64,000 nucleotides of DNA from the NCBI GenBank assembly GCA_000720805.1, contig JODI01000079.1, positions 8,282 to 72,281 on the forward strand, written 5' to 3'. Each line of letters starts with the position of its first letter. The stretch's first letter is position 1. This DNA is from Streptomyces violaceoruber (lineage in GTDB: Bacteria > Actinomycetota > Actinomycetes > Streptomycetales > Streptomycetaceae). Positions 26,314 to 34,628 of this stretch are shown here, piece by piece. Position numbers and translations under genes: made by a program. Below the pieces are notes generated by a model. That model was not told where the DNA came from. It searched no databases and saw only the letters and a list, made by a program, of their open reading frames with translations.

Positions 26314-27221
26314 CCCGTCCAGTACAGGCCGGACTCCGCGTCGCGCAGGTGCTGGATGGACTGAAGGATCTCCAGGGCCCGGTCGGACTCGCCCATCGCC
26401 CAGAGCGCGAGGGCGAGTTCGGCGGACTCGCCACCGGTGACCCACGGGTTGGGGACGACGCAGCGCACCCCGAGGTCCGGGACCACGAAACGGCCCCAGC
26501 CCTCCTCGATACGGGACTTGGCCTCGGCGTCGGTCAGGGCGCCGCCCAGGACCGGGTAGTACCAGTCCATCGAATAGCGGTCCTTGTCGAGGAACCGCTC
26601 CGGATGCCGGCGGATCGCGTGCCGCAGCGCCCCCACCGCCAACTCCCAGTCGGGCTGCGGCTCTTCACGCTGTTCGGCGATGGCGAGCGCGCAGCGCAGC
26701 GCGTGGTGGATCGAGGAGGAGCCGGTCAGCAGCGCGTCCGCGACGGGCGTGCCGTCGTCCTCGCGCTTCCAGCCGATCTGGCCGCCGGGCTGCTGGAGGC
26801 GCAGTACGCACTCGATCGCCGCGTAGACGGTCGGCCACAGGCGGTCGAGGAACGTGTCGTCGCCCGTCGACAGATAGTGGTGCCAGACGCCCACGGCTAT
26901 GTAGGCGACGAAGTTCGTCTCCCGGCCCCGGTCGGTGACGTCCGCGAAGTCGCCGTCGCGGTAGGCCGCGTACCAGGAGCCGTCCTCGTTCTGGTGTCGC
27001 GCCAGCCAGTTGTACGCCCGCGCGGCGGCGTCGTGCTCGCCGGCCGCGTCCAGCGCCATCGCCGCCTCGGTGTGGTCCCACGGGTCGAGGTGGTGCCCGC
27101 GGAACCACGGGATCGCCCCGTCCTCCCGCTGCACGGCGAGGATGCCGGCGACGGTCGCGGCAGCCTGCTCGGCGGTGAGGACCCCGGGCAGGACGAGGTG
27201 TTCTGTCCGGGGGGTGGTCAC
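26151..27221 (-). CDS. alpha/alpha-toroid protein (prenyltransferase/glycosidase-like)
   Basis: 356 residues rich in helical hairpins of the six-hairpin toroid type: DPWDHTEAAMALDAAGEHDAAARAYNWLARHQNEDGSWYAAY, then NFVAYIAVGVWHHYLSTGDDTFL and GLYWTGYVFDD. It resembles proteins annotated as prenyltransferase or glycoside-hydrolase-like, but no catalytic residues can be named with confidence. GTG 27221 overlaps the methyltransferase stop (GTGA). Last gene of a glycosyltransferase-methyltransferase-toroid operon. Confidence 0.8.
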   Translation of the reverse strand: MTTPRTEHLVLPGVLTAEQAAATVAGILAVQREDGAIPWFRGHHLDPWDHTEAAMALDAAGEHDAAARAYNWLARHQNEDGSWYAAYRDGDFADVTDRGRETNFVAYIAVGVWHHYLSTGDDTFLDRLWPTVYAAIECVLRLQQPGGQIGWKREDDGTPVADALLTGSSSIHHALRCALAIAEQREEPQPDWELAVGALRHAIRRHPERFLDKDRYSMDWYYPVLGGALTDAEAKSRIEEGWGRFVVPDLGVRCVVPNPWVTGGESAELALALWAMGESDRALEILQSIQHLRDAESGLYWTGYVFDDKAVWPRELTTWTAGSLLLAVAALGGDEATCSVFSGARLPRGLDPDCCD

Positions 27222-27952
27222 CTCGCGTCCACCGCCGGCAGGTGCGGCTTGGTCGCGTACGCCACGAAACTCTTGCCGATCAGCGGGTTCAGCGCCTGTT
27301 CGGCGACCCGGGTGGCCAGCGGTTTCTTCATGATGTCCCAGACCAGCAGCTTGTGGTACGCCCGCACCGGCAGCGCCTTGTCGTTGTCGACGCCGAACGC
27401 GCACTTGAGCCACCAGTACGGGGAGTGCAGCGCGTGCGCGTGGTGCGTGCCGTACGGCTTGAGGCCGGCCTCGCGGATCCTCGCCAGCAACTGGTCCGCC
27501 TTGTAGATGCGGATGTGGCCGCCCTCGACCTCGTGGTAGGCGTCGGACAGTGTCCAGCAGACCTTCTCGGGTCCGTAGCGCGGCACGGTGATCGCGATCC
27601 GGCCTCCGGGCTTCAACACCCGTACCATCTCGGCGAGTACGCCCTTGTCGTCCGGTATGTGCTCCATCACCTCGGAGATGATGACGACGTCGAAGGACTC
27701 GTCGGGGAAGGGCAGCGCGAGGGCGTCGCCCTCCATCGCCGTGGCGGTCGCGCCCTCGGGGGCCTCCCCCGCCTCCTTCATCGCCGCGAACCACTTCGCG
27801 ACCTCGCGGATCTCCTCGCCGTTCTGGTCAAGGGCCACGACCTGGGCACCCCGTCGATAGCACTCGAACGCGTGCCGTCCGGCACCGCAGCCGAGGTCCA
27901 GGACACGGTCGCCCGGGGCGAGCGGGAACCGGGAGAAGTCGACGGTCAGCAC
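27218..27952 (-). CDS. class I SAM-dependent methyltransferase (UbiE/COQ5-like)
   Basis: 244 residues with motif I VLDLGCGAGRHAFE, ALDQNGEEI, EGDALALPFPDESFDVVI and VLKPGGRIAITVP, the usual Methyltransf_11 set. GTG 27952 lies within the end of the glycosyltransferase gene. Its grouping with a family-4 glycosyltransferase and a toroid protein suggests that it modifies a glycolipid or polysaccharide intermediate; this is inference. Confidence 0.9.
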   Translation of the reverse strand: MLTVDFSRFPLAPGDRVLDLGCGAGRHAFECYRRGAQVVALDQNGEEIREVAKWFAAMKEAGEAPEGATATAMEGDALALPFPDESFDVVIISEVMEHIPDDKGVLAEMVRVLKPGGRIAITVPRYGPEKVCWTLSDAYHEVEGGHIRIYKADQLLARIREAGLKPYGTHHAHALHSPYWWLKCAFGVDNDKALPVRAYHKLLVWDIMKKPLATRVAEQALNPLIGKSFVAYATKPHLPAVDAR

Positions 27953-29376
27953 GTAGCCCTGCTTTCGCGATCGGATACAACGTCAGCTACCACGTCAGCG
28001 CCTTCCACGGCCGCGGAACGGCCGGGAGGCGGGGGCTGGGGCACGGAGCGGCGGCCTTGGGCGGTGCCCGCCGCGGAGCGGGCCATCGCCGCGCGGTACC
28101 GGGCCACCGTGCCCTCGGCGGCCTTCGCCCAGGTGAAGCGGGCCAGTACCCGCTCCCGTCCGGCCGCACCGAGTCGCGCGCGCAGCTCCGGGTCGCCCAG
28201 GAGCCGGCTCAGACCGGCGGCCAGCGCGCCCGCGTCGCCCGGGGGCACCGCGACGCACGTCTGTCCGTCCGGGCCGGCGACCTCGGGGATCGCGCCGCCG
28301 GTCGTGGCCAGCAGCGGGGTGCCCGTCGCCATGGCCTCCGCGGCCGGCAGGGAGAAGCCCTCGTACAGCGACGGCACGCACGCGACCTCCGCCGAGCGGA
28401 CCAGGTCGACGAGTTCGGCGTCGGAGATGCCCTTGACGAAGTCGACGGCGCCTTCGAGGCCGTACCGCTCGACCGCCTGGGCGACCGGCCCCTCGGTGGG
28501 CCGCTTGCCGACGACGACGAGATGGGCGTCGGGCCGCTCGGTGCGCACCTTGGCGAGCGCCTCGACGAGGAAGACCAGGCCCTTGAGCGGTACGTCCGCG
28601 CTGGACGTCGTCACAATCCGCCCCGGCACGACGGGCACCGAGGGGTCGGGCGAGAAGAGGTCGGTGTCGGCGCCGATGTGGACGACGTGGATACGGTCCT
28701 GGCGCACACCCAGGTGGTCGATGATCTCCTGGCGGGAGGTGCCGGAGACGGTGAGCACGGACGGCAGGCGGCGGGCGACGCGCTTCTGCATACGGGTGAA
28801 GGCGTACCAGCGGCGTATGGAGAACCCGCGCCGCAGTCCCTGTGCCGCGTCCAGCTCCAACTGCCGGTCCACGGTGATGGGGTGGTGGATGGTGGTGACG
28901 AGCGGGGCGCCGACGTCGCCCAACAGGCCGTACCCGAGCGTCTGGTTGTCGTGGACGACGTCGAACTCGCCGCGCCGGGCCCGCAGATGGCGGCGGGCGC
29001 GGAGGGAGAAGGTCAGCGGTTCGGGGAACCCGCCGGTCCACATCGTGGCGACTTCCAGCGCGTCGATCCAGTCGCGGTACTCGTCGCGCCCCGGGGTGCG
29101 AAAGGGGTCCGGCTGGCGGTAGAGGTCCAGGCTCGGCAGCTCGGTGAGGGTGAGGCGGTCGTCGTGGCCCTCGTCGAGGACGGGGTACGGCTGGGAGCCG
29201 ATGACCTCGACGCGGTGGCCGAGGCGGGCCAACTCGCGCGAGAGGTGCCGTACGTAGACGCCCTGCCCTCCGCAGAACGGGTTCCCCTTGTAGGTGAGGA
29301 GTGCGATGTTGAGCGGTCGCTCGCCGTCCGCTGCGAGGTCGTCTCGGGACCCCGCCTGACTGGCCTCAGCGGTCAC
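27946..29376 (-). CDS. glycosyltransferase family 4 (GT-B)
   Basis: 476 residues. The N-terminal acceptor half has NPFCGGQGVYVRHLSRELARLGHRVEVIG, and the C-terminal donor half has the GT4 signature PSLYEGFSLPAAEAMATGTPLLAT with the E-x7-E pattern. It should transfer a nucleotide-activated sugar in the cytoplasm. GTG 29376 is preceded by AGAAGGGGG. First gene of the operon, divergent from the KstR-like regulator with a KstR-type box in between. The last ~40 residues are low complexity. Confidence 0.9.
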   Translation of the reverse strand: MTAEASQAGSRDDLAADGERPLNIALLTYKGNPFCGGQGVYVRHLSRELARLGHRVEVIGSQPYPVLDEGHDDRLTLTELPSLDLYRQPDPFRTPGRDEYRDWIDALEVATMWTGGFPEPLTFSLRARRHLRARRGEFDVVHDNQTLGYGLLGDVGAPLVTTIHHPITVDRQLELDAAQGLRRGFSIRRWYAFTRMQKRVARRLPSVLTVSGTSRQEIIDHLGVRQDRIHVVHIGADTDLFSPDPSVPVVPGRIVTTSSADVPLKGLVFLVEALAKVRTERPDAHLVVVGKRPTEGPVAQAVERYGLEGAVDFVKGISDAELVDLVRSAEVACVPSLYEGFSLPAAEAMATGTPLLATTGGAIPEVAGPDGQTCVAVPPGDAGALAAGLSRLLGDPELRARLGAAGRERVLARFTWAKAAEGTVARYRAAMARSAAGTAQGRRSVPQPPPPGRSAAVEGADVVADVVSDRESRATC

Positions 29377-29430
29377 TCCGGGCCCCCTTCTGCCTGCACT
29401 GTCCCGCGAGACTACGACGGGACGCTAATC

Positions 29431-29444
29431 TAGAACAAGTTGCA
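29431..29444. promoter_or_regulatory. KstR-type operator between glycosyltransferase and regulator
   Basis: TAGAACAAGTTGCA fits tnnAACnnGTTnnA exactly. It lies 55 bp upstream of the glycosyltransferase start and about 143 bp upstream of the regulator start, so it could serve either or both. Confidence 0.65.
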
Positions 29445-29586
29445 GACTTGATCGTTAAGTCGGCTCCGAATCTACCGGCTGGTAGGGGCGCTGTGAGCAG
29501 TGGATCAGGTGATTCACGCCACGACGGACGGCACCTGTCATGCCGGGCGATCACCGAGCCTCACCGAGTGTCACGGAACGGGACCC

Positions 29587-30210
29587 ATGCCTGCGGAAGC
29601 CAAGGCGAACAAGGCGCTGTCCTCGCCCCTCACCGAGCGGCAGGAGGCGCGCCGCCGCCGGATCCTGCACTCCAGCGCGCAGTTGGCGAGCCGGGGCGGC
29701 TTCGACGCGGTGCAGATGCGCGAGGTCGCGGAGTCCTCGCAGGTGGCACTCGGCACGCTGTACCGCTACTTCCCGTCCAAGGTGCATCTGCTGGTGGCCA
29801 CGATGCAGGACCAGTTGGAGCACATGCACGGCACACTGCGGAAGAAGCCGCCGACGGGCGACACGGCGGCCCAGCGGGTGGCGGAGACGTTGATGCGGGC
29901 GTTCCGGGCGTTGCAGCGCGAGCCGCATCTGGCCGACGCGATGGTCCGCGCGCTCACGTTCGCCGACCGCAGCGTCAGCCCCGAGGTGGACCAGGTCTCC
30001 CGTCAGACCACGGCGATCATCCTGGACGCGATGGGCCTGGAGAACCCGACCCAGGACCAGCTCTCGGCGGTCCGCGTCATCGAGCACACCTGGCACTCGG
30101 CACTGGTCACCTGGCTGTCGGGCCGCGCCTCCATCGCCCAGGTGAAGATCGACATCGAGACGGTGTGCCGGCTGATCGACCTCACGGACCCTGACCCCGA
30201 CCGGACCTGA
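29587..30210 (+). CDS. TetR-family regulator, KstR-like
   Basis: 207 residues. The N-terminal helix-turn-helix region, RRRRILHSSAQLASRGGFDAVQMREVAESSQVALGTLYRYFPSKVHLLV, closely follows mycobacterial KstR, the repressor of cholesterol and lipid catabolism, and the C-terminal ligand domain keeps similar landmarks (REPHLADAMVRALTFADRS; HTWHSALVTWLSGRAS). It is expected to be released from DNA by a CoA-linked steroid or fatty intermediate. ATG 29587 is used; weak GGGA upstream. A matching operator sits in its own upstream region and three more in this window. Confidence 0.85.
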   Translation: MPAEAKANKALSSPLTERQEARRRRILHSSAQLASRGGFDAVQMREVAESSQVALGTLYRYFPSKVHLLVATMQDQLEHMHGTLRKKPPTGDTAAQRVAETLMRAFRALQREPHLADAMVRALTFADRSVSPEVDQVSRQTTAIILDAMGLENPTQDQLSAVRVIEHTWHSALVTWLSGRASIAQVKIDIETVCRLIDLTDPDPDRT

Positions 30211-30235
30211 GCGCACGCGAAAACCTACGAGACGG

Positions 30236-30379
30236 GTTCCCTTCGCCGGTATTACCCGGTTCAGGTCCAGGGGTCGCCTTCCGGCCCTACTGCTGCCTTC
30301 CGGCCTCTCAGCCCGACCGTCGACGTCGGCAACGGCGGATGCCTCAGCGTCTCGCCAAAGTCGGCTACTCCGGTCGAAC
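30236..30379 (-). ncRNA. TPP riboswitch-like aptamer, orphan
   Basis: On the minus strand the conserved TPP elements occur in order: P3 arm AGCCGAC (30366-30360) with GTCGGGC (30317-30311), CTGAGA (30311-30306), ACCTGAAC, then CCGGGTAATACCGGCG (30259-30244) and GGGAAC closing P1. The long P3a insert holds two copies of ggccggaaggc. No thiamine gene follows: transcription would run straight into the 3' end of the KstR-like gene on the opposite strand. Confidence 0.72.
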
Positions 30380-30473
30380 TCCCTCACTCGTCCCGTAGGC
30401 CACTTCCCATAGTAGAACGTTTGCGCGGGGATGAAAGCCCCCAAACCATGATTTTTCGCGCCCGGGAGTATCC

Positions 30474-30707
30474 CTACTCCTCCGGCGGGAACACCGGCTC
30501 CCCGCTCCCCAGCAGCCGGATCATGATGGCCTCCACCGGGCAGCCCTCCGCCGCCGCGAGCACCTTCTCGTTGGCGTCGGTCTCCGGCTCGACCGGGTGG
30601 GACTGGCGTCCCGCGTCGAGGCGGAAGCCGTCGGGGGCGTGGTGGACGCAGCTCGCGGAGCCGATGCACAGGGAGCGGTCGACCTCGACCTGCCAGCGGT
30701 CGCCCAT
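30474..30707 (-). CDS. ferredoxin, [3Fe-4S] or similar
   Basis: 77 residues with DRSLCIGSASCVHHAP and AAEGCPVEAI: a C-x5-C pair plus C-P, as in the small ferredoxins that feed electrons to cytochrome P450s. It starts 6 bp after the aldehyde dehydrogenase stop and is cotranscribed with it. The CYP125-like P450 at 50 kb, in the same inferred regulon, is a candidate partner. Confidence 0.88.
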   Translation of the reverse strand: MGDRWQVEVDRSLCIGSASCVHHAPDGFRLDAGRQSHPVEPETDANEKVLAAAEGCPVEAIMIRLLGSGEPVFPPEE

Positions 30708-30713
30708 GGCCCG

Positions 30714-32171
30714 TCAGCCCTCCCAGCCCGCCGGGAGGTGGATCATCTTGTGCTCCAGGTACTCGCCGTACCCCTCGGGCCCGAACTCCCGCCCCAGTCC
30801 GGAGTCCTTGTAGCCGCCGAACGGGCCGAGCATGTCGAGGCTGAAGGTGTTCACCGAGTACGTGCCGGTGCGCACCCGCTTCGCCACGTCGATGCCCCGC
30901 TCGACGTCGGCGGTCCACACGCTTCCGCTGAGGCCGTAGTCGGAGTCGTTGGCGATCTTCACGGCCTCGGACTCGTCGCCGTAGGGCAGCAGGCAGATCA
31001 CCGGGCCGAAGATCTCCTCGCGGGCGATCCGCATCGAGTTGTCGACGTCGCCGAAGAGCGTCGGCTCGACGTACCAGCCCTTGTCGAGGCCCGGCGGACG
31101 CCCTCCGCCGGTGAGGATCTTCGCGCCCTCCTCCTGGCCGATGCGGATGTAGTCGAGGTTGCGCCGCTGCTGGCGCTCGGCCACCAGCGGGCCCACCTGG
31201 GTCGCCGGGTCCAGCGGGTCGCCGACCACCAGCGCGCCGGCCGCCGCCGCGAGGGCCTCGGCGAACTCGTCGTAACGGGAGCGCGGCAGCAGGATGCGGG
31301 TCTGGGCGACGCACGCCTGTCCGTTGTTCATCCAGGCCGACGGGACGATCCCGGCGACCGCCGTCTCCACGTCCGCGTCCGGCAGCACCACCGCCGCCGA
31401 CTTGCCGCCCAGCTCCAGGGTGACCCGGGTCAGATTGCGGGAGGCGACCTCCATCACGCGCCTGCCGGCCGCCACCGACCCCGTGAAGGAGACCTTGTCC
31501 ACGCCCGGGTGTCCGACCAGGTACTCGCTGACCTCGCGGTCGGCCGGGAGGATGGAGAGCACGCCCTCCGGCAGTCCGGCCTCGCGGGTGATGTCGGCCA
31601 GGATGTACGCGTCCAGCGGCGACTCCGGCGACGGCTTGAGCACCACCGTGCAGCCGGTGAGCAGCGCGGGCGCGAGCTTGGCGGCGGCCACGAACTGCGG
31701 CACGTTCCAGGGGACGACGGCCGCGACGACCCCGACCGGCTCGCGCCGCACGAGGATGCGGCCGAGGACGCCGTCGCGCGTTTCCTCGTACGTGAAGTTC
31801 CGGGCGACCGTGATCGCCGAGTCCCACACCATCATCGCGCCGAGTGCCTGAGCGAGGACGCTCCAGGAGTACGGCGACCCGTTCTCGGAGGAGATCACGC
31901 GGGCGATCTCCTCGTGCCGGACGGCGATCGCGTCCTTGATCCGGGTGACGACCTCGATCCGCTCGTCGAGCGACATCCGCGGCCAGGGTCCCTCGTCGAA
32001 GGCGGCGCGCGCGACGGCGACAGCCCGGTCGACGTCGGCCGTCGAGGCGTGCGGCACGCGTCCGATGACCTCTTCCGTGTGCGGCGAGACCACCTCGATG
32101 ACCTCCGCGCCCAAGGGGTCGGTCAACTCCCCGCCGATGAACAGCTGTCCGTGTTCCACGAGCTCGGTCAT
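30714..32171 (-). CDS. NAD(P)-dependent aldehyde dehydrogenase
   Basis: 485 residues of the ALDH superfamily: PWNVPQF, KPSPESPL, FTGSVAAGRRV, the catalytic Glu in LELGGKSA and the catalytic Cys in NNGQACVAQTRIL, ending with EEIFGPV and PFGGYKDSGLGREFG. It oxidises an aldehyde to an acid. ATG 32171 has GGGAGG eight bases upstream. Followed by a ferredoxin gene, and preceded by an 18-bp palindrome and a KstR-type box, which suggests a place in lipid catabolism. Confidence 0.92.
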   Translation of the reverse strand: MTELVEHGQLFIGGELTDPLGAEVIEVVSPHTEEVIGRVPHASTADVDRAVAVARAAFDEGPWPRMSLDERIEVVTRIKDAIAVRHEEIARVISSENGSPYSWSVLAQALGAMMVWDSAITVARNFTYEETRDGVLGRILVRREPVGVVAAVVPWNVPQFVAAAKLAPALLTGCTVVLKPSPESPLDAYILADITREAGLPEGVLSILPADREVSEYLVGHPGVDKVSFTGSVAAGRRVMEVASRNLTRVTLELGGKSAAVVLPDADVETAVAGIVPSAWMNNGQACVAQTRILLPRSRYDEFAEALAAAAGALVVGDPLDPATQVGPLVAERQQRRNLDYIRIGQEEGAKILTGGGRPPGLDKGWYVEPTLFGDVDNSMRIAREEIFGPVICLLPYGDESEAVKIANDSDYGLSGSVWTADVERGIDVAKRVRTGTYSVNTFSLDMLGPFGGYKDSGLGREFGPEGYGEYLEHKMIHLPAGWEG

Positions 32172-32217
32172 GGCGACTGCCTCCCCGGAGCGACTTCTCT
32201 GACGGTTCATCAGATAG

Positions 32218-32235
32218 GGAACTGATACCAGTTCC
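32218..32235. promoter_or_regulatory. 18-bp palindrome in the aldehyde dehydrogenase leader
   Basis: GGAACTGATACCAGTTCC: the outer arms GGAACT and AGTTCC are perfect. It is placed 47 bp upstream of the ALDH start, where a repressor would block transcription. The arms match the outer arms of the 50241 site (GGAACT...AGTTCC). Confidence 0.55.
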
Positions 32236-32291
32236 ACCCGGAGGAGTCCACGGGCGGGACGCCGGAGGGAAAGGTCGCCCGGGACTCCCAT

Positions 32292-32313
32292 CGAAACGCG
32301 TTCTAGTTATACT
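32292..32313 (+). promoter_or_regulatory. KstR-type operator overlapping a strong -10 box
   Basis: CGAAACGCGTTCTA (32292-32305) matches tnnAACnnGTTnnA except for the first base. It is followed at once by TATACT (32308-32313), a strong -10 for the metallo-hydrolase at 32351. The box would occupy the -35 to -10 spacer, a classic repressor position. Confidence 0.6.
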
Positions 32314-32350
32314 CGGCTCGCGTGGCCGGACCGCGGCGATTGGGGAGCCC

Positions 32351-33376
32351 ATGACGCAGGTGTACGACCACGGCGGCGGCGTCCGCTCCCTCCAGGTCCC
32401 CATCCCGGACAACCCCCTCGGTCACACCCTGGTGTACGTCGTCGACACCGACCGCGGACCGGTCCTCGTCGACACCGGCTGGGACGACCCGGCCTCCTGG
32501 GACGCCCTCGCGGACGGCCTGGCCGCCTGCGGCACCTCCCCCGGCGAGATCCACGGCGTGGTGGTCACCCACCACCATCCCGACCACCACGGCCTGTCGG
32601 GCCAGGTCCGGGAGGCGTCCGGTGCCTGGATCGCGATGCACGCGGCGGACGGCGCGATCGTACGGCGGGCCCGTTCGACCCGTCCCGGACGCTGGCTCAC
32701 CTACATGACCGCCAAGCTCGAAGCCGCCGGCGCCCCCGAGGAGCACGTGGCGCCGCTGCGCACCGCACGCCCTCGCTCGGTGCCCGGCCTGGCGCCCGCC
32801 CTGCCCGACCGGGAGATCGTCCCCGGCGACCTCCTCGACCTCCCCGGCCGCCGGCTGCGCGCGATCTGGACGCCGGGCCACACCCCCGGCCACGTCTGCC
32901 TGCACCTGGAGGAGGAGCATCCGGCCCGGCTCCCCGGCCACGGCCGCCTGTTCTCCGGCGACCACCTGCTCCCCGAGATCACCCCGCACATCGGCCTTTA
33001 CGAGGACCCCGACGACACCACCGTCACCGACCCCCTCGGCGACTACCTCGACTCCCTGGAACGCGTCGGCCGCCTCGCCCCCGCCGAGGTCCTCCCGGCC
33101 CACCAGCACGCGTTCACCGACGCGGCCTCGCGCGTACGGGAGTTGCTCACCCACCACGAGGACCGCCTCACCGGGCTCCTCTCCCTCCTCGCCGAACCCC
33201 TCACCCCGTGGCAGCTCGCCGAGCACATGGAGTGGAACCGTCCCTGGGAGCAGATCCCGTACGGCTCCCGGAACATCGCCGTCTCGGAGGCCGAGGCACA
33301 TCTGCGGCGACTGGTGAAGCTGGGGCGGGCGGAGGCGGTGCCGGGGAGCGAGCCGGTGACGTACGTGGCCGTGTGA
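32351..33376 (+). CDS. metallo-beta-lactamase-fold hydrolase
   Basis: 341 residues with the MBL metal motif VVVTHHHPDHHG, later TPGHTPGH and SGDHLLPE, and a C-terminal winged-helix-like region (LTPWQLAEHMEWNRPWEQIPYGSRNIAVSEAEAHL). It resembles the glyoxalase-II-like/LACTB2 branch that hydrolyses thioesters or similar. ATG 32351 has GGGGAG close upstream. Divergent from aldehyde dehydrogenase under a KstR-type box, so thioester hydrolysis in lipid breakdown is plausible but not shown. Confidence 0.9.
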   Translation: MTQVYDHGGGVRSLQVPIPDNPLGHTLVYVVDTDRGPVLVDTGWDDPASWDALADGLAACGTSPGEIHGVVVTHHHPDHHGLSGQVREASGAWIAMHAADGAIVRRARSTRPGRWLTYMTAKLEAAGAPEEHVAPLRTARPRSVPGLAPALPDREIVPGDLLDLPGRRLRAIWTPGHTPGHVCLHLEEEHPARLPGHGRLFSGDHLLPEITPHIGLYEDPDDTTVTDPLGDYLDSLERVGRLAPAEVLPAHQHAFTDAASRVRELLTHHEDRLTGLLSLLAEPLTPWQLAEHMEWNRPWEQIPYGSRNIAVSEAEAHLRRLVKLGRAEAVPGSEPVTYVAV

Positions 33377-33402
33377 ACCGGTGACGTACCTGGCCGTGTA
33401 AA
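33353..33402. repeat. 25-bp tandem duplication across a stop codon
   Basis: ccggtgacgtacgtggccgt and the following five bases (33353-33377) are repeated at 33378-33402 with two changes. The first copy contains the TGA of the metallo-hydrolase gene; the second has TAA in the same place. Confidence 0.8.
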
Positions 33403-33442
33403 ACGGTGGCCGGGCCGGGCCGGGACCGTCTATCACTTGACG

Positions 33443-33895
33443 ATGGAACATCTTCTGGCCGAACGCGCCTGTGAACGCCTGATCATCGACTTCGTCCGCC
33501 GACTCGACCTCGGCGAACCGGGCTCGGTCGCCGAACTGTTCACCGAGGACGGCAGCTGGGCGTGGCCCGCCGGCGACCGCCTGATCGAGGGACGGGAAGC
33601 ACTGCGGACGTATTTCGCCTCGCGCCCCCCGGACCGGCTCTCCCGCCGCCTGATGTCCAACATCCTGGTCACGGTGACCGGGCCCGACACGGCGACGGCG
33701 ACCTCGTACTTCACGACGTACCGCGTCGACGGTCACGACGGCGGCACGGGTCAGGTCCCGCCCGGTCCGCCCGTCCAGGTCGGCCACTACGAGGACGCCT
33801 TCCGCCGGCGGCCCGACGGTACGTGGCTGCTCGCCACCCGCGTCCTGCACCTTCCCTTCGGCGGTCCCACCCCGCGCATGGGTTCGATAACCTGA
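33443..33895 (+). CDS. nuclear transport factor 2-like (SnoaL-like) protein
   Basis: 150 residues of the SnoaL-like/NTF2 cone fold: IIDFVRRLDLGEPGSVAELFTEDGSW, GREALRTYF, and the closing HYEDAFRRRPDGTWLLATRVL. This group includes small isomerases and hydrolases such as ketosteroid isomerase, and many non-enzymes. ATG 33443 lacks a ribosome-binding site and may be leaderless; TTG 33437 is an alternative. It follows the metallo-hydrolase by 66 bp on the same strand. Confidence 0.82.
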   Translation: MEHLLAERACERLIIDFVRRLDLGEPGSVAELFTEDGSWAWPAGDRLIEGREALRTYFASRPPDRLSRRLMSNILVTVTGPDTATATSYFTTYRVDGHDGGTGQVPPGPPVQVGHYEDAFRRRPDGTWLLATRVLHLPFGGPTPRMGSIT

Positions 33896-33919
33896 ACCGA
33901 TCATGAACAGGGGGGACTT

Positions 33920-34624
33920 GTGGGGAAGAATCTCACCGCGGTGACGGTCTTGCTGGCCTGCGTGGCGACCGGTGGGGCGATGGCCGGCTGCTCGGCGGAC
34001 TCCAGCGGAGAGGAGCCGTCCGCGGAGCAGTTGCTCGACGACGCGAACGACACGATGAAGGCACTCACGTCGGTGACCGTGAACGCGAAGACCACCACGG
34101 GGGCCGACGGCAAGGGCTTCTCCAGCCGTCTGACGACCGACCTCAAGGGCACGTGCCGGTCGAGTCGGAGCTGGGACAACGGTGCCCGCCTCGAACAGAT
34201 CCGGATCGGTGACGCGGACTACGTCCGGCCGAACCGCGCCTACCTGAATATGGCGGGCGAGGAGACGACCGGCCGGGAGGAGCAGCAGCGGTGGGTCAGG
34301 AGTCCCGCCTCCAAGACGGCGGCCAAGGACGGACTGTCCGACTGCACCTGGCCGTTCTCCTCCTTCGGCAAGGCGACGAAGGGCGGACCGACCGAGGTCG
34401 GCGGCAGGCCCGCGATGCGAGTCGTGGTGACCGACAAGGCGCACAAGGGAAGTACCTACACGTTCAGCGTCGCCACCGAGGGCAAGCCGTACCTGCTCTC
34501 GGTCGTCTACAAGGGCACCGACTACCAGAGCACCACCTCGTTCAACGGCTTCGACGAGCCCTTGGACGTGCGGCCCCCGGCCGAGAACGACGTGCTGGAC
34601 GCACGTCGTCTCTCCGGCGGCTAA
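33920..34624 (+). CDS. secreted lipoprotein, LolA/LppX-like fold suspected
   Basis: 234 residues. Signal peptide with lipobox GAMAGC places the lipidated Cys at residue 24. The rest is mostly beta-strand, with two further cysteines (GTCRSS, LSDCTWPF) that could form a disulphide. Spacing and composition recall the actinobacterial LppX/LprG-type lipoproteins, which carry lipids, but this is inferred from pattern only. GTG 33920 follows GGGGGA. Its stop is 4 bp from the convergent phosphotransferase stop. Confidence 0.78.
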   Translation: MGKNLTAVTVLLACVATGGAMAGCSADSSGEEPSAEQLLDDANDTMKALTSVTVNAKTTTGADGKGFSSRLTTDLKGTCRSSRSWDNGARLEQIRIGDADYVRPNRAYLNMAGEETTGREEQQRWVRSPASKTAAKDGLSDCTWPFSSFGKATKGGPTEVGGRPAMRVVVTDKAHKGSTYTFSVATEGKPYLLSVVYKGTDYQSTTSFNGFDEPLDVRPPAENDVLDARRLSGG

Positions 34625-34628
34625 AGCC

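Noticed and set aside
30266..30316. Resemblance to the SRP RNA helix-8 motif (ccggaaggcagcag) on the minus strand
   Set aside because: The flanking CTGAGA, CCTGAAC and GGTAATACCGGCG fit a TPP aptamer much better, and the rest of an SRP RNA is missing.
29551..32412. Long minus-strand frame running through the regulator, riboswitch and aldehyde dehydrogenase in another frame
   Set aside because: It crosses three independent, well-supported features and shows no domain of its own.
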